A stretch of 64,000 nt of DNA from an uncultured Alphaproteobacteria bacterium. Lineage in GTDB: Bacteria > Pseudomonadota > Alphaproteobacteria > CAAHEQ01 > UBA3637. Where the stretch lies: the NCBI GenBank assembly GCA_934234055.1, contig CAKQGY010000004.1:54128-118127 (forward strand), given 5' to 3'. A program made the translations under genes and the position numbers. The stretch's first letter is position 1. Each line of letters opens with the position of its first letter. The notes under the pieces are model-generated. The model did no database searches. It was not told the DNA's origin and was given only the letters and a program-made list of their open reading frames with translations. This document shows positions 23,631-32,650 of this stretch, piece by piece.

Positions 23631-25546
23631 CGAACCTGTTCACGACCAAGACAAATTTTTCCGCCGGAGCGCTTTCGCCGGATCTGCTGGGTCGCGTAGA
23701 CCTCAAATCGTATGACAACGGCGCGCTGGTGCTTGAAAATGTGTTTATTCAACCAACTGGCGGGGTCTATCGGCGTTTCGGCACGCGCTACCTGGCGGAT
23801 TTTGCGACTTCCGGCCGCCTGATTGCCTATACCAAAAGCGCGTCTGAATCCTATCTCATCGTGCTTCAAGATCAATCCGCCCGCATTTACCGCGACGGCG
23901 TATTGCAAACCACGCTGGAAACCCCGTGGAGCGCGTCCCAAATAGCGTCGGTTTGTTGGTGCTCGGGGGGCGATGCGCTTTATTTCACGCACCCCGATGT
24001 CGCCCCGCAAAGGCTCACCGGCTCGGGCAACAGCTGGATCTTGTCCGCCTTTACTTTTTTGACCGAGGATCAGTGCCTGCGCCAGCCCTATCATCGATTT
24101 TCGGATGATTCCACGACTTTGTCCGCGTCGGCCGTCACGGGCAGTATTACGCTGACAGCCTCATCCGATGTGTTTTTGAATCGCCATATCGGCACGCCGT
24201 TCAAGGTTGCCGCGGGCTATGTCCAAATCACGGCGGTTGAATCGCCCCGTTCGGCCACCGCCACCGTGCTGAAAAAGCTGGTCGAGTCCGCCGGCGATAC
24301 CGACAGTCTTGCTCCGACGCGCAGTTGGGGCGAGCCGGCATTTTCCGCCGCATACGGTTGGCCGCGCACGGTTGCGTTTTATCAGTCGCGCCTGGTTTTC
24401 GGCGGTAGCAAAAGTCTCCCCAACCACCTGTGGTTCAGCCAATCCGGCGACCTCACGAACTTTGAGCTCGGCGACGGCTATGATTCCGAGGGGATTGAGT
24501 TTTCGCTGCTCTCTGATCAAGACAACACGATCTGTGCGTTATTTGCCGGCCGTCATTTACAGGTGTTCACCACGAATGCCGAGTGGATGGTTTCCGGCGA
24601 TCCGCTGACGCCCACGAATATCCAGCTCAAACGCCAGACTCAGGTCGGTTCTCCCGCGGATCGTTTTGTGCCCCCCATCGGCATAGACGGCGCCACGATT
24701 TTCCCGGCTGCCAACGGGCGCGAGGTGCGCGAGTTCCTTTTTGCGGATATTGAGCAAGCCTACCAGGCCACCGACTTGTCATTATTGTCGTCGCACCTGA
24801 TTGCCACGCCGGTGGATCAGGCGTATGACAAACATCATCGCCAAGCCTACCTTGTTATGGCCGACGGACGCCTGTGTGTGCTGACCAGTTTCCGAGCCGA
24901 GGACATCCAAAGCTGGACCGACCAGACCACAGCCGGTGCGTTTTTATCCGTCGCCGTTGCGGGGGCTAAAACCTACCTGCTGGTGCGGCGCGGTGATCGG
25001 TATTATTTAGAGGAGTTCACGCCGGATCTTCATACAGACTGCGGCTTTTTGCTGACGGCCGAAACCCCGACCACGACCTTTACGGGCCTGGCACCCTTAA
25101 ACGGCCAAACGGTCAAGGTTCTTGCCGACGGCACGCCGATGCCCGACATGGTTGTCGCAAACGGACAAATCATACTTCCGTATGCGGCACGACGGGTTGA
25201 GGTGGGTCTTCCGTTCACACACGACATTACGCCCCTGCCGCCCGCCGTCGGAGCCAGCAACGGCGCCGCTCCCGTCTCGTCTGCGCGCTTGGTCAAAGCG
25301 GTGTTTCGCCTGATAGACACTTGTTCGTTTCAGGTCGACACCGGCACCGGTTTTCATCAAGAATTGGTGCCGACCTTGTCGGATTATCGGCTGGATACGC
25401 AATTGCCCGCTCAAACGGCGGACATAGCCATACGATCGTTGGGGTGGCGAACGACACCCACGGCACCGTTATGGCACATTCGCGGGGATTTACCCCAATC
25501 ATTCAAACTCGTCAGTGCCACCACTGACATACAAATCGGAGGATAA
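23627..25546 (+). CDS. Tail tubular protein B-like (gp12-type nozzle)
   Basis: 639 residues. The opening TNFSAGALSPDLLGRVDLKSYDNGALVLENVFIQPTGG is typical of nozzle/stabilisation proteins, as is YRRFGTRYLADF. The rest is a long beta-rich series: FYQSRLVFGG, NHLWFSQSGDLTNFELG, then VFTTNAEWMVSG. It would form the tail tube end through which DNA leaves. No disruption is seen. Confidence 0.85.
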   Translation: MTNLFTTKTNFSAGALSPDLLGRVDLKSYDNGALVLENVFIQPTGGVYRRFGTRYLADFATSGRLIAYTKSASESYLIVLQDQSARIYRDGVLQTTLETPWSASQIASVCWCSGGDALYFTHPDVAPQRLTGSGNSWILSAFTFLTEDQCLRQPYHRFSDDSTTLSASAVTGSITLTASSDVFLNRHIGTPFKVAAGYVQITAVESPRSATATVLKKLVESAGDTDSLAPTRSWGEPAFSAAYGWPRTVAFYQSRLVFGGSKSLPNHLWFSQSGDLTNFELGDGYDSEGIEFSLLSDQDNTICALFAGRHLQVFTTNAEWMVSGDPLTPTNIQLKRQTQVGSPADRFVPPIGIDGATIFPAANGREVREFLFADIEQAYQATDLSLLSSHLIATPVDQAYDKHHRQAYLVMADGRLCVLTSFRAEDIQSWTDQTTAGAFLSVAVAGAKTYLLVRRGDRYYLEEFTPDLHTDCGFLLTAETPTTTFTGLAPLNGQTVKVLADGTPMPDMVVANGQIILPYAARRVEVGLPFTHDITPLPPAVGASNGAAPVSSARLVKAVFRLIDTCSFQVDTGTGFHQELVPTLSDYRLDTQLPAQTADIAIRSLGWRTTPTAPLWHIRGDLPQSFKLVSATTDIQIGG

Positions 25547-25547
25547 T

Positions 25548-26024
25548 ATGGAAGCTGCCCCAATCATCGCCGTTGCAGCAACGGCAACCGCTGCTTATTA
25601 CAGCAAGAAGAATATGGATACCCAACGCAAGGAAGTCAAGGCCGCCCGTGCCGCCAATGCGCGCCAGTATGATCTGGACGCGGCTCAGGCCCGCCTGGCT
25701 CTTGAAGAGGAACAGCGCAAGAATCGCAATCTGCTGCGCCAACAACAATCCGCCTATCGGGCGCGATTGGGGGCGGGGGGAATGAGTGCGACTTCCGGCA
25801 CCGGCCAAGCGGTTTTGGATTCGCTCCAAGCCGAGCACGATACCGAGGACAAGTATCTTGTCAATCAGGCCAACATCTCGCTGGAAGCGCTGCTCAACAG
25901 TGTGAATGCGCGCAACACGCAAAACCTGCTGTCGTTGTCGGCGTTGAATAATCGAACGAACGCCAACACCGCCTCGGCCATCAGCCGTATTTCCACATCG
26001 GCCGGCCGTTCGGTCTTAAAGTAA
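25548..26024 (+). CDS. Internal virion protein-like (small, gp14-type)
   Basis: 158 residues from the ATG at 25548 (CGGAGGAT upstream). A hydrophobic Ala-rich N-terminus (PIIAVAATATAAYY) is followed by a long charged coiled coil (RKEVKAARAANARQYDLDAAQARLALEEE, then KNRNLLRQQQSAYRARLGAGG). This resembles small internal or ejection proteins encoded after the tail tubular genes in T7-like phages. Large ejection proteins are absent. Confidence 0.6.
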   Translation: MEAAPIIAVAATATAAYYSKKNMDTQRKEVKAARAANARQYDLDAAQARLALEEEQRKNRNLLRQQQSAYRARLGAGGMSATSGTGQAVLDSLQAEHDTEDKYLVNQANISLEALLNSVNARNTQNLLSLSALNNRTNANTASAISRISTSAGRSVLK

Positions 26025-26037
26025 AGGAGAGCCCGCT

Positions 26038-26358
26038 ATGCCGGATCAGGAAGATACTTTTTCGGATTTGCGTGCCCCTTTAACCGAGGCTTTGCATCAG
26101 GCTTTGACTTCCTATCTGGCGTTTCGGGCAACCCCTGCGCCGCTGGATGATGCCAAAGCCTTTACCGCGCACCACAACGCGTGCAAGTCTGCTTTATTGC
26201 ATATGGCACTTTTGCTTAAACTGTCGTTGGCGTTGGATCGCCCGCGACAGGAAACAACGATGACTGATTGGCTGGATTTGGCCCGTCAGGCTCTTGAAAA
26301 CGAGGATACAGATGACACAAACATCACATCGCCCGACACGCCGCTCGTCTTTGAGTGA
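26038..26358 (+). CDS. Small acidic protein before terminase, candidate small terminase subunit
   Basis: 106 residues, AAGGAGAG ribosome site. All-helical in appearance (EALHQALTSYLAF, DDAKAFTAHHNACKSALLHMALLLKLSLAL) with an acidic tail (LENEDTDDTN). It overlaps the large terminase start by 47 bases. The position suggests a TerS role, but no helix-turn-helix is obvious. Confidence 0.5.
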   Translation: MPDQEDTFSDLRAPLTEALHQALTSYLAFRATPAPLDDAKAFTAHHNACKSALLHMALLLKLSLALDRPRQETTMTDWLDLARQALENEDTDDTNITSPDTPLVFE

Positions 26359-27757
26359 GTTTGTCTGGATTTGGGATCGGACTCAGGGCTTGTCCATTCC
26401 CAAACACCACCGCAAGATGATACGCTTTTTATCATTTTTGCAAGCCCCCGATTCGCCACGCAACGGGCTTTTAATGGCCTTTCGCAATTCCGGAAAATCG
26501 ACACTGGTGGGGTTATTTTGCGCGTGGCTTTTAACGCGCAACGCCAACACCCGTATTTTAATTTTATCGGCCGATTATGCGTTGGCCAAGAAAATGGTTC
26601 ATCACATTAAACAGGTGATAGAACACCACCCCCTGTGTGCGGGTCTCAAACCCCCGACACTGGAAGAGTGGGCTTCTGACCGTTTTACGGTGTGCCGCTC
26701 CAAACACTTGCGCGATCCGTCTGTGTTGGCTCATGGCCTGATGGGGAATATAACGGGTTGCCGCGCCGATGTCATCATTTGCGATGATGTCGAGGTTCCC
26801 AAAACCTGCGCCACCACGGCGCGCCGGGCGGATTTGCGGCAAAAATTGGGCGAGCTGGATTATATCCTGACCCCGGGCGGCATCTTTTTGTATGTCGGCA
26901 CCCCGCATGCCTCGGATACGATTTACAATACCGAGGCCGGCGGATTTTTGGCCGATTGGCCGGTGCTGCGTGTGCCGCTGCTGACGGCCGACGGCACTTC
27001 GGCGTGGCCCGAACGGTTCAGTTTGGCGCGCATACAAAACCTGCGCCGCCGATCGGGCGCCACCCGATTTCGCAGCCAAATGCTGCTGGAACCAACGGCA
27101 TGGACCGCCTGTCGCCTGGATCCCGCCCGCCTGCATATCTATGACGGCGAGTTGAATTATCGCGAAGCCAACGGCCAAGGCATTTTAACCTTAAACGGCC
27201 GGCGATTGGTGAACGGGGCGTGTTGGTGGGATCCGGCGTTTGGGGCTCCCACCGGGGATCGCAGCGTCGTCGCCTGCGTCTTTTTTGACGAAGCCGGCAA
27301 TGCCTATATCCACCGAGTGCAGTATTTAACCGTCCCGCCCGCGGCCGAGGCCACCGCCAGCCAATGTGCCCAGGTCGCGGGTCTGGTGGCGGAATGTTAT
27401 ATGCCCGCAGTGCATCTGGAAAGCAACGGCATCGGCAAGTTTTTGCCCGCCCTGTTGCGCCGGGAATTGACCCGCCGGCGGCTGCCCTGCACCGTGTTGG
27501 AAGAAACCAGCAGCCGCAGCAAAACCGAGCGTATTTTATCCGCCTGGGAGGCGCCGCTGATGAACGGGTCGCTGTTTATTCATCGCTCGATTCGGGAAAC
27601 GCCGCTGTTGCGGGAAATGCAAGATTGGCGCCCGTTCGGCGACCGGGTCCACGATGACGGCCTGGACGCGGTGGCGGGTGCTTTGTTATCAACACCGGTG
27701 CGACTGGGGCGTTTTCCGAACAGCACCCCGCAGGCACCGTTTTTATGGAGGATTTAA
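26312..27757 (+). CDS. Terminase large subunit
   Basis: 481 residues. The chosen start at 26312 has GAGGAT in front; an ATG at 26294 adds six residues. The ATPase has Walker A MAFRNSGKST and Walker B DVIICDDVE, with the coupling region YVGTPH. The nuclease half begins WWDPAFG (first Asp), then HLESNGIGK and HDDGLDAVAGAL. It packages DNA into the capsid. All catalytic features look intact, so it should be functional. Confidence 0.93.
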   Translation: MTQTSHRPTRRSSLSEFVWIWDRTQGLSIPKHHRKMIRFLSFLQAPDSPRNGLLMAFRNSGKSTLVGLFCAWLLTRNANTRILILSADYALAKKMVHHIKQVIEHHPLCAGLKPPTLEEWASDRFTVCRSKHLRDPSVLAHGLMGNITGCRADVIICDDVEVPKTCATTARRADLRQKLGELDYILTPGGIFLYVGTPHASDTIYNTEAGGFLADWPVLRVPLLTADGTSAWPERFSLARIQNLRRRSGATRFRSQMLLEPTAWTACRLDPARLHIYDGELNYREANGQGILTLNGRRLVNGACWWDPAFGAPTGDRSVVACVFFDEAGNAYIHRVQYLTVPPAAEATASQCAQVAGLVAECYMPAVHLESNGIGKFLPALLRRELTRRRLPCTVLEETSSRSKTERILSAWEAPLMNGSLFIHRSIRETPLLREMQDWRPFGDRVHDDGLDAVAGALLSTPVRLGRFPNSTPQAPFLWRI

Positions 27758-27758
27758 G

Positions 27759-28169
27759 ATGGATACGGAAACAGATATTTTGGCGCGAACCCTGTATGGT
27801 GAAGCGCGCGGCGAGGGTCTGAAAGGGATAGAAGCCGTCGCCGCCGTTATTTTGAATCGGGTGCGGTATGCGGCCGCGGGCGGACCGCGCTGGTGGGGGC
27901 GCACGGTGCGTGAAGTGTGCCTGAAACCTGCACAATTTTCGTGCTGGAACGCTGCGGATCCCAACCGGGTAAAATTGACGGGGGATTTGGCGGATGATCC
28001 GGTTTTTGCGATTTGTCGGCGGGTGGCGGTGCGCGCGATAAAAGGCATATTGCCGGATCCGACGCACGGCGCGACTCACTATCATGCGTTGTCGGTCAAT
28101 CCGCGGTGGGCATCGGCTCTGATCCCGACGGCGCAAATCGGAAACCACTTGTTTTACACGTGTTTATAG
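27759..28169 (+). CDS. Cell-wall hydrolase of the SleB type (endolysin)
   Basis: 136 residues, one hydrolase_2 domain. LARTLYGEARGEG carries the catalytic Glu. EAVAAVILNRV, VCLKPAQFSCWN and DPTHGATHYHA are the following family motifs. It cleaves peptidoglycan; as it lacks a signal peptide it would need a holin. GGAGG lies upstream of the ATG. Confidence 0.9.
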   Translation: MDTETDILARTLYGEARGEGLKGIEAVAAVILNRVRYAAAGGPRWWGRTVREVCLKPAQFSCWNAADPNRVKLTGDLADDPVFAICRRVAVRAIKGILPDPTHGATHYHALSVNPRWASALIPTAQIGNHLFYTCL

Positions 28170-28178
28170 GAGGAAAAT

Positions 28179-28484
28179 ATGGCAACACTGACCATAGAAA
28201 TCGGTAAATTGATGGCGCAGGTGGAGACCCTGCAAAAGCAGTTGACCGAAATTAAAAAAGAAATCGGGCAGACAAAAAATCAGGTCGCCGATGTGCATAA
28301 CGAACTGTTGAATTTTATGACAACCGTTCAAACGAAAACCGCTTGCCAAGGTCTGCACGATAAGTTGGCGGCGGCGTATGTGCCTCGGGCCGAGATTGCG
28401 CCGTTAAAAACCGTGGCGGGGATGGTGGCACTGACCACCGTGACCGCGATCGGGGCGGCGTTTTTTAACCTCATCTTGAAATGA
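28179..28484 (+). CDS. Coiled-coil protein with C-terminal membrane anchor (lysis-associated)
   Basis: 101 residues. Residues 1-60 form a coiled coil (LMAQVETLQKQLTEIKKEIGQ, NQVADVHNELL). Residues 78-100 are one membrane helix (AGMVALTTVTAIGAAFFNLIL). It lies nine bases after the lysin, with AGGAGG upstream. This layout fits hemolysin XhlA-like or spanin/holin-associated proteins. No direct family recognition. Confidence 0.6.
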   Translation: MATLTIEIGKLMAQVETLQKQLTEIKKEIGQTKNQVADVHNELLNFMTTVQTKTACQGLHDKLAAAYVPRAEIAPLKTVAGMVALTTVTAIGAAFFNLILK

Positions 28485-28498
28485 AAGGAGAAAATCAG

Positions 28499-28684
28499 AT
28501 GATGACATTTATTATGACTTATTGGAATGAAATGCTGATTGCCGTATCGGGGATTATCAGCGGCGCCAGCGCGTTGGCCGCCTTGACGCCCACGCCGCGT
28601 GATGATGCGTTTTGGTCCAAAATTAAAAAAGCCGTTGACTTGGTGGCCCTGAATGTCGGGTATGCCAAGCCGGCAACGGCCTAG
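28499..28684 (+). CDS. Holin-like small membrane protein
   Basis: 61 residues from the ATG at 28499 (AAAGGAG upstream). One hydrophobic helix (EMLIAVSGIISGASALAAL) is followed by TPTPRDDAFWSKIKKAVDLVALNVGYAK, an ending common to small holin-type proteins in phages of alphaproteobacteria. Last gene of the cassette. Confidence 0.6.
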   Translation: MMTFIMTYWNEMLIAVSGIISGASALAALTPTPRDDAFWSKIKKAVDLVALNVGYAKPATA

Positions 28685-28685
28685 G

Positions 28686-28717
28686 GAAAAAACAGCCCCG
28701 GAACACCCCGGGGCTGT
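28686..28717. terminator. Terminator between the phage cassette and the VirB8-like gene
   Basis: Ten-pair stem ACAGCCCCGG/CCGGGGCTGT (loop AACACC). On the minus strand it is followed by six T, so it ends the tolC-macAB-virB8 operon; on the plus strand only a weak T-tract follows. Confidence 0.85.
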
Positions 28718-28722
28718 GCCTG

Positions 28723-29562
28723 TTATAATTCGGGCTTTAAGATGGAGGGCGTATCCCAATACCCCTCGTTCGGGTGAATCAAGCGGGGAATCAGGGCGTA
28801 ATCGATCATCTTGATTCCCAGCGGATTTTCAGCATTGGGTGCCCCGCCTAAAACCGTTTGGACATACCCCTTAAACCGCTGGTGTCCGCGGTTGTTTTTT
28901 AATTGACATTCCAAGCATGCCCGCCCGGCATCATGGCAATTACAGATCGGATTAAACGGATCCAGCGGCGGCATATCAAACACATCAAACAGCACTTCCC
29001 ACAGCCCTGACGGCGTGCGGTTGGCATAGTAAATATACACTCGGCGATCCAGACCACGCCCGCGGGTTTGGCCTTGCAGGACGCTGTTTTCTTTGTTATA
29101 AGCCTTGAAATCATCGTCAGAGGCCAGGTATTTAGTCGTCGCATTTATCAGGTTGCGTTGTTGAATCGAATCTACGGCGGCACTGTTGCGGGCGGTGATA
29201 TAATCGCGGACAGCCTTTTCCATCATTAACTCCATACCCGAAACCGTGCGTGCGGGCGGTTCGGCCCGACGAATGACTTTGCGCATCGGATCCATGGTAT
29301 ACATATCCCAGCCCGTGCGAACGGCAATGTCCTGACGCGCGGCCAGATAAACATACCCGCACGCCAGTGCAATCAGCACGCCCAGATTGATAAAACTGAG
29401 CACCGCCAGCAATCGCACCGTGCGTAAATAGCGACGCTCGGGAATAGCGGAAATTTGCATACGCAAGGGATAGGCTCCCAGTTCGTCCTGATTATTCGGG
29501 GTGGAGTCCTCGGGTCGTGAGAATCGTTTGAAAAAAGCAATGATTTTGGGTGAAACGGGCAT
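28723..29562 (-). CDS. VirB8-like type IV secretion inner-membrane protein
   Basis: 279 residues. A 45-residue cytoplasmic N-terminus is followed by one membrane helix (LLAVLSFINLGVLIALACGYVYL, about 48-70) and a periplasmic domain. MEKAVRDYITARNS followed by TKYLASDDDFKAYNKEN is the VirB8/DotI pattern of Y-x-x-x-R then a short helix, and ANRTPSGLWEVLFDV fits the NTF2-like sheet. A Cys-rich insert (CNCHDAGRACLEC) is unusual. It has AGGAGG and starts nine bases after macB, so it ends that operon. The family call rests on pattern and topology only. Confidence 0.55.
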   Translation of the reverse strand: MPVSPKIIAFFKRFSRPEDSTPNNQDELGAYPLRMQISAIPERRYLRTVRLLAVLSFINLGVLIALACGYVYLAARQDIAVRTGWDMYTMDPMRKVIRRAEPPARTVSGMELMMEKAVRDYITARNSAAVDSIQQRNLINATTKYLASDDDFKAYNKENSVLQGQTRGRGLDRRVYIYYANRTPSGLWEVLFDVFDMPPLDPFNPICNCHDAGRACLECQLKNNRGHQRFKGYVQTVLGGAPNAENPLGIKMIDYALIPRLIHPNEGYWDTPSILKPEL

Positions 29563-29571
29563 AACTTCCTC

Positions 29572-30789
29572 CTATTGATAACGCAGGGCTTCGATGGGGT
29601 CCAGCTTCATTGCCTTCATTGCCGGCATCAGGCCCGAGGCCACCCCGACAATCACCGCCACGGAAACCGATATAATCACCGACCAGACCGAAATGGGAAC
29701 CTCTTTACCCAAGTAAATCCCGCCGATTTGCGAAAAAATAACACCCAGCAGCATACCGATAAAACTGCCGATAAACGAAATAAGCACTGATTCGGCCAAA
29801 AATTGAAACATAATCCAGCGGTTGGGCGCCCCAAGAGCCTTGCGCGTGCCGATCTCACGCGTGCGCTCGGTGACGGAAACCAACATCATATTCATAATCC
29901 CGATACTGCCCACAATCAGCGAAATGGACGCAATCGCCGCCAGCAAGATCGATAAAATCAGCCCGACGCTGCGCACTTTCTCGACCATCTCGGTCATCAG
30001 GCGGACGGTGAAATCATTGTCGGTGCCCTCCTTTAAGCGGTGCCGGGCACGAAGTTGATACTCTATGCGGTTGGCAACCGACTCCATTTTGGTCTCGTCC
30101 GTGACCTTGACAAACGCAATGTCCGTGTATTGCGGGCGGTGCGATCCCCGCAAGCGTTGGCGCAAGGTGGTGGCAGGCATCATGATGATGTTGTCCTGAT
30201 CGTCGCCCATTAACCCATCGCCCTTTTCCCGGAGCGTCCCGATGACGGTGAACGGTTGGCCTTTGAGGCGCAAAGTCTTGCCGATCGGGTCTTGGAGGCC
30301 GAACAGCTCGTTGACGATCGTTTGGCCGATCACCACATACGGACGGCCGGATTTTAAGTCGCGATCGGTGAACATCGTGCCGCGATCAATCTCCCAATTG
30401 TTGACAATTAAAAACTCGGGCGTTGTGCCGGCTACGCTGACACCGTAGTTGTTGTTGCCATAAACAGCCTGAACAGCGGCACTGACAATATAAGAGGCCG
30501 TTTCTACATCTTTCAGATTGCGCAGAGATTCAATATCGTCAAAACTGACACTGGGGCGACCGCGACCACCGCGCACACCGCCGCTGACGGTCTCGCCGGG
30601 GCCGATGATGATCAGGTTCGTGCCCATGGAGTCAAAAGTCTTGGTAATCTCGTTCTGGACCGTTTGGCCGGCGGCAACCATTAAAACCACCGCAGCAACC
30701 CCGATCATAATCCCCAATACCGTTAAAAATGTTCGCATTTTATAGGCCGTGATGGAAATCCAAGCCTCGCGCAAAATCTGGCCTAGCAT
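29572..30789 (-). CDS. macB: MacB-type ABC transporter permease
   Basis: 405 residues. One membrane helix near 20-40 (TFLTVLGIMIGVAAVVLMVA), a large periplasmic domain (40-270) and three helices in the C-terminal part (VGLILSILLAAIASISLIVGSIGIMNMM; the FQFLAESVLISFIGSF region; a last helix) give MacB/FtsX topology. TERTREIGTRKALGA is the conserved coupling loop. Here the ATPase is a separate gene, overlapping by seven bases. It drives an efflux pump with MacA and TolC. Confidence 0.92.
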   Translation of the reverse strand: MLGQILREAWISITAYKMRTFLTVLGIMIGVAAVVLMVAAGQTVQNEITKTFDSMGTNLIIIGPGETVSGGVRGGRGRPSVSFDDIESLRNLKDVETASYIVSAAVQAVYGNNNYGVSVAGTTPEFLIVNNWEIDRGTMFTDRDLKSGRPYVVIGQTIVNELFGLQDPIGKTLRLKGQPFTVIGTLREKGDGLMGDDQDNIIMMPATTLRQRLRGSHRPQYTDIAFVKVTDETKMESVANRIEYQLRARHRLKEGTDNDFTVRLMTEMVEKVRSVGLILSILLAAIASISLIVGSIGIMNMMLVSVTERTREIGTRKALGAPNRWIMFQFLAESVLISFIGSFIGMLLGVIFSQIGGIYLGKEVPISVWSVIISVSVAVIVGVASGLMPAMKAMKLDPIEALRYQ

Positions 30790-31526
30790 ACCTGATCCTC
30801 CCCGATGTAATCGGCACGCGGGCCGTCGTAGACCTTGCGACCGTCGCCGATCTTGATCATACGGGCGGCATAGTCGGCCACATCGTCCTCGTGAGTCACC
30901 AGCACAACCGTAATGCCTTGGTGGTTGAGGGCGGTGAATAACTCCATAATCTCGTCAGAAGTTTTGCTGTCCAGGTTGCCGGTGGGCTCGTCCGCAAAAA
31001 TAATCTTGGGATTGTTGATCAGGGCTCGGGCAATCGCAACACGCTGTTGCATACCGCCGGAAATCTGAGTCGGCAGGCGGTCGGCATACCCGTCCAATTG
31101 CACCTGATGGAGCATATCCGTCGCACGACGATAGCGCTCGGCCTCGCCAATGCCTTGATAAATCAAAGGGAGAGAGACATTGTCGGCAATGGTCCGTTTC
31201 ATCAGGAGGTTAAAATTTTGAAACACAAAACCGATTTCTTGGCCGCGGATATGCGCCAACTCACTGTCGGATTTTTGGGAAATGTCCGTCCCGTCCAGCA
31301 AATACACGCCGGAAGTGGGACGATCCAAACACCCGAGAATGTTCATCAGCGTAGACTTGCCCGAACCCGAATGCCCCATAATCGCGACAAACTCGCCCGG
31401 ACAGACCGAAAAAGAAATATGCTTTAAAACCGACTGACTGAGCCCGCCGGCCATAAAATAAGTCTTACACACATCTTGAACCTGAATCACAGGACGGGCA
31501 GGCGGTGATGTCGGTTTCTTGGTCAT
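30783..31526 (-). CDS. MacB-type ABC transporter ATPase
   Basis: 247 residues from 31526, where ATG overlaps the macA stop (ATGA); an upstream in-frame start lies inside macA and is not used. Walker A is GHSGSGKST, the signature ISGGMQQRVAIARA, Walker B IIFADEPTGNLDS, and the H-loop VLVTHEDDVADYA. It powers the MacB permease encoded next. Confidence 0.95.
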   Translation of the reverse strand: MTKKPTSPPARPVIQVQDVCKTYFMAGGLSQSVLKHISFSVCPGEFVAIMGHSGSGKSTLMNILGCLDRPTSGVYLLDGTDISQKSDSELAHIRGQEIGFVFQNFNLLMKRTIADNVSLPLIYQGIGEAERYRRATDMLHQVQLDGYADRLPTQISGGMQQRVAIARALINNPKIIFADEPTGNLDSKTSDEIMELFTALNHQGITVVLVTHEDDVADYAARMIKIGDGRKVYDGPRADYIGEDQVC

Positions 31527-32647
31527 CAGCGCTTTTTCCCTTGCGAAATGAACTCGGTAATCACTTGGTCGCCCGCGGTGAGACCGGATTTGACCTGAAC
31601 CCACGACGTATCAGCAAGACCCCGCGTGAAAACGGTCGGAATAACTTTACCCCCTTGGAAACAGTAAACCATGGCCTCGTCGGGTTTCAGTTCCAGTTTG
31701 GATTGGGGCAGAAAACGACGGACAAAGGCGTTGGGTTTGAACTGCAACGCGGCAGTGGGCAAGCGCGGCACATCGTTTAGTTCTTGAATCACAATCGTAA
31801 CAAACGCCGTCATACCGGGCAGCAACTTGCGCGAGGTGTTGTCAACCTCAATCACCACGGTATACATCACGACATTGGACTCCTCGGTCGGGGAGAGGCG
31901 AATCTGACGCACGATGCCGTTGAACACATCGGTGGGATATGCGTCCACCGTGAAAGTGACAGGCATATCGGACTTGATGGAGCCGATGTCGGCCTCGGCA
32001 ATGTTGGCCTCTATCTGCATCTTGGACAAATCTTCGGCCACCGTGAACAGAGTCGGCGTTTGCAACGATGCCGCCACGGTTTGACCCTGCTCAATCTCTT
32101 TGGAAATGACGGTGCCGGAAACGGGCGAAGTAATCTGGGCATAGCCGAAATTACGCTCGGCCTTGTTAAAATCAGCCCGGGCGGTCAGGACATTCGCGTC
32201 AGCGGTGGCCTGCGCTATTTCGGCCTCTTCCAGGGACGCCTGGGAAATGAGTTTGTCCTTGTATAACTTTTCAACACGGGTGTAGTTGAGTTTGGCAATT
32301 TTTTGTTGAACCAGCGCCAAATCCAGGCGGGCACGCGCGTCGTTTTTATTCTCGATCAAAACGGAGGTGTCCAGCTGGGCCAACAGTTGACCGGCGCGAA
32401 CCTCGTCATTATAATCGGCGAGAACCTTTTCCACAATGCCGGAAACCTGAGTCCCGACGGAAATGGTGTTGATGGGCTGAATCTTGCCGGTGGCGGTGAC
32501 AACCTGTTTAATCGAGCCGTTTGCAACCGAGACGGTCTCAAAATCACGGGCGGTTAAAGTCGGATTCTGCGCCGTATGATAACGATAATAGCCAAAGCCC
32601 GACAAAAGCGTTAAAATAATTAAAGCAATGGCTGTCTTTTTACCCAT
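31526..32647 (-). CDS. macA: Periplasmic adaptor protein MacA
   Basis: 373 residues. An N-terminal membrane anchor (KTAIALIILTLLSGFGYYRY) is followed by the barrel-sandwich start NGSIKQVVTATGKIQPINTISVGTQVSGIVEKV, an alpha-hairpin (about 100-170), and the return lipoyl half FGYAQITSPVSGTVISKEIEQGQTV. A beta-barrel and membrane-proximal domain complete it. It links MacB to TolC across the periplasm. Confidence 0.94.
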   Translation of the reverse strand: MGKKTAIALIILTLLSGFGYYRYHTAQNPTLTARDFETVSVANGSIKQVVTATGKIQPINTISVGTQVSGIVEKVLADYNDEVRAGQLLAQLDTSVLIENKNDARARLDLALVQQKIAKLNYTRVEKLYKDKLISQASLEEAEIAQATADANVLTARADFNKAERNFGYAQITSPVSGTVISKEIEQGQTVAASLQTPTLFTVAEDLSKMQIEANIAEADIGSIKSDMPVTFTVDAYPTDVFNGIVRQIRLSPTEESNVVMYTVVIEVDNTSRKLLPGMTAFVTIVIQELNDVPRLPTAALQFKPNAFVRRFLPQSKLELKPDEAMVYCFQGGKVIPTVFTRGLADTSWVQVKSGLTAGDQVITEFISQGKKR

Positions 32648-32650
32648 AAC

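Larger units (their letters stand above)
18732..28684 (+). mobile_element. Podovirus-like particle cassette (domesticated prophage or gene-transfer-agent-like)
   Basis: Fourteen plus-strand genes in phage order: two small genes, then portal, Bbp19-like, scaffold, major capsid, tail tubular A, tail tubular B, internal protein, small terminase candidate, large terminase, SleB lysin and two small membrane proteins. No integrase, excisionase, replication, RNA polymerase or att-like repeat is visible inside or at the edges. The fibre genes are 9 kb upstream behind a matching promoter. Boundaries are those of the collinear gene run, not of mapped ends. Confidence 0.7.

Noticed and set aside
8389..28684. 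Complete active prophage
   Set aside because: No integrase, replication module or flanking att-like direct repeats were seen, and essential host genes lie between the two parts.
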